Shown in pieces: positions 6,566-9,289 of a stretch of 9,289 bases of DNA. How positions within the stretch are numbered: the stretch's first letter is position 1; every line of letters starts with the position of its first letter. The translations under genes and the position numbers were made by a program. The DNA comes from Bacillota bacterium. GTDB lineage: Bacteria > Bacillota > Clostridia > Christensenellales > Aristaeellaceae. The stretch covers positions 1 to 9,289 of the forward strand of contig JAEWRJ010000088.1 in NCBI GenBank assembly GCA_023460055.1. The letters are read 5' to 3'. The notes beneath the pieces were generated by a model, which was not told where the DNA came from, searched no databases, and saw only the letters and a program-made list of their open reading frames with translations.

Positions 6566-7564
6566 ATGTTGCCGGCCGTAAAAAAGAGGCGCACGCGGCG
6601 CACCGATAACGGCAGCTATTGGACCTCATTTTCCGATATGCTGTCCTCTGTGCTGCTGGTGATCATGCTGGCGCTTGTTTTCAGCATCTATCAGTATTAC
6701 TCCCAGCTGGATATCAAAACCAAGGAGCTGGAGGCCCAGAAATCAGAGCTGGACAGGACGCTGCTCCTTCTGACAGCACAGCAGCAGGAACTGGATAATG
6801 CCCGCATTGTACTTGTCGGCAAGGAAGATGAGCTGGCTGCCATCCAGATCCAGCTGGACACACAGAAGGATGACCTTGAGAATGCCCAGGCGCTGCTATT
6901 ATCAAAGGAACAGGAGCAGGCATTGCTTCAGCTTCAGCTGTCAAAGCAGCAGGAAGCCCTGGCCGCTCAGGAAGGCCGGCTGGTCGGCATGCAGGATCTT
7001 CTGAACACCCAGCAGCGCCAATTGGACGACTTGCTCGGGCTCCGCACTGAGATCGTACAGGAGTTAAGCTCCTCCCTGGCCGCGGCTAATCTGGCGGCAA
7101 AGGTAGATCCCGGAACGGGCGATATTATGCTGGACAGCCAGCTGATGTTTGAGACCGGGCTCAATACGATCTCCTATTCCGGGCAGGTGCAGTTGGCGCA
7201 GCTAATCCCTGTCTATCTGGATGTGCTGATGCGGCCCGAATATGTGGACTATGTAGCGGAGATCATCATTGAAGGACATACGGATTCAAAAGGCAGCTAC
7301 ATCTTTAATCTGGAGCTGTCTCAGGACCGCGCCCTGTCAGTTGCCACCTATTGCCTGCAGCTGCCAGGCCTGACAACGGCCCAGCGCGAACTTCTGCAGA
7401 ATATCCTGACATCCAAAGGCCGCAGCTATTCTGACCTGATCTATAACCCCGACGGGACCGAAAATATGGATGCCTCCCGCCGAGTGGAACTCAAATTCCG
7501 CCTGAAGGATACAGAAATGATCCAGCGGATGAATGAGATTCTAAGCGAAAGCGCAGCACCGTGA
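6566..7564 (+). CDS. MotB/OmpA-domain stator subunit with extended coiled coil (ZorB-like)
   Basis: A 332-residue protein starting 2 nt after the previous stop, with GGAGGG at 6551-6556. After a basic cytoplasmic N-terminus comes a single membrane helix, SYWTSFSDMLSSVLLVIMLA (17-36), which carries the Asp (D24) expected to be the ion-binding residue of MotB/ZorB stators. Residues 45-158 form a Gln/Leu/Glu-rich coiled coil with internal 28-residue repeats. The C-terminal OmpA-like peptidoglycan-binding domain shows EIIIEGHTDSKGS (232-244), LELSQDRALSVA (249-260) and ASRRVELKF (303-311). With the upstream protein it should make an ion-driven motor anchored to the cell wall. The long coiled coil makes it larger than the ZorB proteins I recall, perhaps to span a thick Gram-positive wall. 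The family is clear; the biological role is open. Confidence 0.85.
   Translation: MLPAVKKRRTRRTDNGSYWTSFSDMLSSVLLVIMLALVFSIYQYYSQLDIKTKELEAQKSELDRTLLLLTAQQQELDNARIVLVGKEDELAAIQIQLDTQKDDLENAQALLLSKEQEQALLQLQLSKQQEALAAQEGRLVGMQDLLNTQQRQLDDLLGLRTEIVQELSSSLAAANLAAKVDPGTGDIMLDSQLMFETGLNTISYSGQVQLAQLIPVYLDVLMRPEYVDYVAEIIIEGHTDSKGSYIFNLELSQDRALSVATYCLQLPGLTTAQRELLQNILTSKGRSYSDLIYNPDGTENMDASRRVELKFRLKDTEMIQRMNEILSESAAP
6779..7030 (+). repeat. Three 28-residue (84-bp) coiled-coil repeats inside the ZorB-like gene
   Basis: Residues 72-99, 100-127 and 128-155 align at an offset of 28. QQQELDNA matches QKDDLENA, and AAIQIQLDTQ matches ALLQLQLSKQ; the third copy (QQEALAAQ) is weaker. An earlier 14-residue offset copy (AQKSELD, 57-63) is also seen. 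Four-heptad units suggest expansion of a rod domain by duplication. Confidence 0.65.
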
Positions 7565-8067
7565 AAAAGGCGGCAATGATTGCCCTGGCTGTTGTGCTGC
7601 TGGGGGGAACCCTGCTTGTTTATGGCATGATCGGTACCAGACTGGAGGCCACAGTCCACGAGCCTGTGGTTCTTCCCGCCGCTGAGCACAAAGCAGAGTT
7701 TGAGCGCCTGCAAAGAGCTGTTCGCAACCGAAGCCTGATCGGTACAGCCTTCACCCAGGAGATCCAAGGGGACGCAAGCGGATACAACTTAGTTATTTAC
7801 ACCGTCACGCTCAGCAACAGAGGGCTGCTTCCCGCTCAAATGGCTGAGTTGGTCGTATCACCATCTGATCAGGATATCCTCTGCTATACCGATGGCTCAG
7901 CCCAAGGAGAGATCCTTGATATCGGTGTGCCCGCTGGCGGCACCGCTTCCATCCGCTGTGTTCTGCTCACAAGCGCCGGGGCCAGGCAAACCGCAGTGCG
8001 CGACCTGTATATCAGCTATTATATCTGGGGAAATCCCTTTACCATCAGGATTACTTCCGGGACATAG
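7561..8067 (+). CDS. Unrecognised single-pass membrane protein, third gene of the zorAB-like operon
   Basis: A 168-residue protein. It begins at a GTG overlapping the previous stop (GTGA), so it is translationally coupled and surely in the same operon; a good Shine-Dalgarno is lacking. MKK plus a hydrophobic run (4-24) forms a signal anchor with no lipobox cysteine, putting the rest outside the membrane. Residues 45-58 look helical and charged. From 75 on, alternating strands (NLVIYTVTLSNRGLLPAQMAE, IGVPAGGTASIRCVLL, DLYISYYIWGNPFTIRI) suggest a small Ig-like beta-sandwich, as in proteins that discuss peripheral envelope contacts; this is a guess from pattern only. Two cysteines (C108, C133) could pair. 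I know no family for it. Its context suggests an accessory part of the stator complex in the wall zone. It is not ZorC, ZorD, ZorE, ZorF or ZorG by size or motifs. Confidence 0.8.
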   Translation: MKKAAMIALAVVLLGGTLLVYGMIGTRLEATVHEPVVLPAAEHKAEFERLQRAVRNRSLIGTAFTQEIQGDASGYNLVIYTVTLSNRGLLPAQMAELVVSPSDQDILCYTDGSAQGEILDIGVPAGGTASIRCVLLTSAGARQTAVRDLYISYYIWGNPFTIRITSGT

Positions 8068-8141
8068 CATAACAGAACCACCAATATGAGCGTTCAGGCA
8101 TATTTCGCGCACATTTTATCCCAATTGCCGCAATATATTCC

Positions 8142-8170
8142 TTGACAAGAATATCGCCCTTGGCTATAAT
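8142..8170 (+). promoter_or_regulatory. Perfect-consensus promoter of tRNA-Leu
   Basis: -35 TTGACA (8142-8147), a 17-bp spacer and -10 TATAAT (8165-8170): an exact match to the sigma-A/sigma-70 consensus, ending 26 nt before the mature tRNA. Confidence 0.92.
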
Positions 8171-8196
8171 CGTCCTTGCTGTCCAAGCAGCAGCCT

Positions 8197-8281
8197 GCGG
8201 TCGTGGCGGAATCGGCATACGCGCACGTTTGAGGGGCGTGTGGGGAAACCCGTACGAGTTCAAGTCTCGTCGACCGCACCA
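8197..8281 (+). tRNA. tRNA-Leu (anticodon GAG)
   Basis: 85 nt including encoded CCA (8279-8281). The acceptor stem pairs GCGGTCG (8197-8203) with CGACCGC (8271-8277), with discriminator A. The anticodon stem CACGT/GCGTG encloses the loop TTGAGGG, giving anticodon GAG for CTC/CTT codons. A long variable arm (TGGGGAAACCCG region) marks a class II tRNA, and the T arm contains GTTCAAGTC. It has a strong promoter just upstream and its own terminator. Confidence 0.95.
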
Positions 8282-8317
8282 AAAGCCTTGAATTCATAAA
8301 GATTTCAAGGCTTTTTT
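8281..8317 (+). terminator. Rho-independent terminator after tRNA-Leu
   Basis: AAAAGCCTTGAA (8281-8292) pairs with TTCAAGGCTTTT (8304-8315) around an 11-nt loop, and six T's follow the stem C. It starts directly at the CCA end. Confidence 0.92.
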
Positions 8318-8361
8318 GATACAGATGCTTAGGTCTTGCCATTAATATTCAGGAGAAAGAA

Positions 8362-8634
8362 ATGAGCGCAAACGCTGAACGATTTGAACTTAGCAAATGG
8401 GAAATGGCAGTCAACTACGATATTCTGGGCACAACACCCCAAGCGATACAGGCAGATCTGAAGTTTTCCAAAGAAGAATTTGACCGCGCCCTGGCGGTAA
8501 CGCCTGGTTTCAACCCAGCTGACGTATGGAAACTGCGCGATTATCTGGAGCGCAGGATCAAGGAGCAGGGAAAGAAACCGATCACTTTCACGGCGCTTGT
8601 CAAGAAAGCCCGCTATACATATAAGAAAAGCTGA
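8362..8634 (+). CDS. DUF2316-like small helix-turn-helix protein
   Basis: A 90-residue soluble protein whose ATG follows AGGAGA by 6 nt. Residues 22-46 (LGTTPQAIQADLKFS onward) look like a helix-turn-helix, followed by ADVWKLRDYLERRIKEQGKK and PITFTALVKKARYTY. This arrangement recalls DUF2316 proteins (about 100 residues), which have no settled function. The gene sits just past the tRNA-Leu terminator without a clear promoter of its own, so it may depend on read-through. The palindrome at 8654-8674 lies directly downstream and could be a target if the protein binds DNA; that is speculation. The coding call is solid; the family call is moderate. Confidence 0.75.
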   Translation: MSANAERFELSKWEMAVNYDILGTTPQAIQADLKFSKEEFDRALAVTPGFNPADVWKLRDYLERRIKEQGKKPITFTALVKKARYTYKKS

Positions 8635-8653
8635 TAGCCATTGCCCCAGGTGT

Positions 8654-8674
8654 ATTGTTTAATTACTAAACAAT
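8654..8674. promoter_or_regulatory. Perfect palindrome, candidate operator
   Basis: ATTGTTTA (8654-8661), the 5-nt spacer ATTAC and TAAACAAT (8667-8674). It is AT-rich and has no T-run after it, so it looks more like a dimeric repressor site than a terminator. It lies 90 bp before the glsB-like gene. Confidence 0.5.
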
Positions 8675-8692
8675 CAGGGTAAAAATAATTAT

Positions 8693-8712
8693 GCATCCTG
8701 TGTACCGGATGC
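8693..8712 (+). other. Small hairpin in the leader of the glsB-like gene
   Basis: GCATCC (8693-8698) and GGATGC (8707-8712) can form a 6-bp stem with an 8-nt loop, 51 nt before the start codon. It may be a leader structure; no function can be assigned. Confidence 0.3.
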
Positions 8713-8763
8713 CCAGTAAACAAGCTCTCCCGTATGCCTCAGCGCATACAGAAAGGAATTACT

Positions 8764-9015
8764 ATGGGTATTCTTTCCTGGATTCTTATGGGCGCTCTGG
8801 CCGGCTGGCTGGCCAGCAAGATCACCGGCAATGACGCCTCTATGGGGTGGATTGCCAACATCATCGTAGGTATTATAGGCGCCGTGATCGGCGGCTTTGT
8901 CATGAGCCTGATCGGCCGCACAGGAGTTGACGGCTTTAATCTGCCTTCCTTCCTGGTCGCAACCGGCGGCGCGGTTCTGCTTCTGGCGGTCATCAAAGGT
9001 TTCCGCAAACGTTAA
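8764..9015 (+). CDS. GlsB/YeaQ/YmgE family stress-response membrane protein
   Basis: An 83-residue, three-helix membrane protein of the Transgly_assoc family. Helices are seen at about 2-19 (GILSWILMGALAGWLASK), 28-50 (GWIANIIVGIIGAVIGGF) and 59-78 (LPSFLVATGGAVLLLAVI), with a basic FRKR end. The Gly-rich NIIVGIIGAVIGG stretch is the family signature. Members are often induced by general or envelope stress; the biochemical role is unknown. The ATG at 8764 is chosen over an in-frame ATG at 8734 because AAAGGA (8752-8757) precedes it and homologues begin MG(I/F)L. It is monocistronic, with a strong terminator at 9072-9107. Confidence 0.9.
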   Translation: MGILSWILMGALAGWLASKITGNDASMGWIANIIVGIIGAVIGGFVMSLIGRTGVDGFNLPSFLVATGGAVLLLAVIKGFRKR

Positions 9016-9024
9016 GGCCTTCGC

Positions 9025-9062
9025 GTCCAATGGGTTTGCGCTCCTTGGGGAGCGCGCTGGAC
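9025..9062 (+). other. Stem-loop in the 3' region of the glsB-like transcript
   Basis: GTCCA (9025-9029) can pair with TGGAC (9058-9062) around an inner GCGCTCC-TTGG-GGAGCGC hairpin (9038-9055). No T-run follows, so it is probably a 3'-UTR structure ahead of the true terminator. Confidence 0.45.
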
Positions 9063-9071
9063 AATAAGTCG

Positions 9072-9107
9072 AAAGACCCGGTCAGGCATCTCCTGACCGG
9101 ATCTTTT
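9072..9107 (+). terminator. Rho-independent terminator of the glsB-like gene
   Basis: CCGGTCAGG (9078-9086), the loop CATCT and CCTGACCGG (9092-9100) form a perfect 9-bp GC-rich stem. It is extended by AAAGA/TCTTT across one mismatch and ends in TTTT. The near-symmetric A and T flanks mean it could also serve the minus-strand gene ending at 9165. Confidence 0.9.
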
Positions 9108-9164
9108 CATTTGCCGTAGCAGCTTCACTTTGGTGAGGGAAAATCCTTGACGCGCTCCCTTTGA

Positions 9165-9289
9165 TCAGACAACCTCACCGTTGTTCTGGGCCTTGTCGAT
9201 CTCAGGACCCGCCAGGCGATAGCTGCAGCCGGCGATCCATCCGATGAACATGGCAGGTACAACGACCCAGAACATGCAAAGCGTTACAA
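9165..9289 (-). CDS. C-terminal end of an unidentified membrane protein (partial)
   Basis: Only the last 40 codons lie in the window; the frame is open from 9287 to the TGA at 9167-9165. It reads as a hydrophobic helix (CMFWVVVPAMFIGWIAGCSY) followed by a short charged tail, RLAGPEIDKAQNNGEVV. This looks like a final transmembrane segment with a cytoplasmic or external end. No family can be named from so little. It converges on the glsB-like gene and probably shares the bidirectional terminator at 9072-9107. Confidence 0.55.
   Translation of the reverse strand, partial: VTLCMFWVVVPAMFIGWIAGCSYRLAGPEIDKAQNNGEVV

Noticed and set aside
5034..7564. Flagellar MotA-MotB pair.
   Set aside because: The channel protein has one N-terminal helix, then two late helices and a long helical tail, and the stator has a long coiled coil; no other flagellar gene is present. 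ZorA/ZorB-like fits better.

Overview
The window looks like a stretch of chromosome from a fairly GC-rich member of the Clostridia/Firmicutes, with a short AT-rich island at its left end. The evidence for the host is the ssrA-smpB pairing, strong AGGAGG-type ribosome binding sites, a tmRNA tag that starts with Gly-Lys as in several Firmicutes, a GlsB/YeaQ-type small membrane protein and a DUF2316-like protein. The genus cannot be fixed from this sequence.

Left region (1-3112, AT-rich): two minus-strand genes with an 8-nt overlap encode an OLD-family ATPase/TOPRIM nuclease (2497-548) and the first 185 residues of a UvrD/Rep-like helicase (555 to beyond base 1). This is the gene pair of the Gabija anti-phage system (gajA-gajB). 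The island abuts the 3' end of ssrA, a classical integration site for genomic islands. About 600 bp without a convincing gene lie between gajA and ssrA; they hold the ssrA terminator and a 21-bp-periodic GC-rich repeat.

Middle region (3113-4812, GC-rich): ssrA (tmRNA, encoded tag GKKTTDNNQQLAFAA), smpB (its protein partner) and trmO (tRNA A37 N6-methyltransferase) lie in series on the minus strand, each with its own recognisable -10 or full promoter. ssrA and smpB act together in trans-translation.

Right-centre region (4965-8067): a divergent plus-strand promoter drives a tight three-gene operon. The first gene encodes a MotA/ExbB-type ion-channel subunit with a long cytoplasmic tail (ZorA-like). 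The second encodes a MotB/OmpA-type stator subunit with a membrane aspartate, a long heptad coiled coil and a peptidoglycan-binding domain (ZorB-like). The third encodes a single-pass membrane protein with a small extracytoplasmic domain that I do not recognise. The usual Zorya effectors (ZorC/D, ZorE or ZorF/G) are absent. This ZorAB-like motor with an unknown third partner is the best candidate here for a less-described system.

Right end (8142-9289): tRNA-Leu(GAG) with a perfect-consensus promoter and its own terminator, a DUF2316-like small protein, an 8+8 bp palindrome, a GlsB/YeaQ family membrane protein with a strong terminator, and the C-terminal 40 residues of a minus-strand membrane protein that runs off the window.
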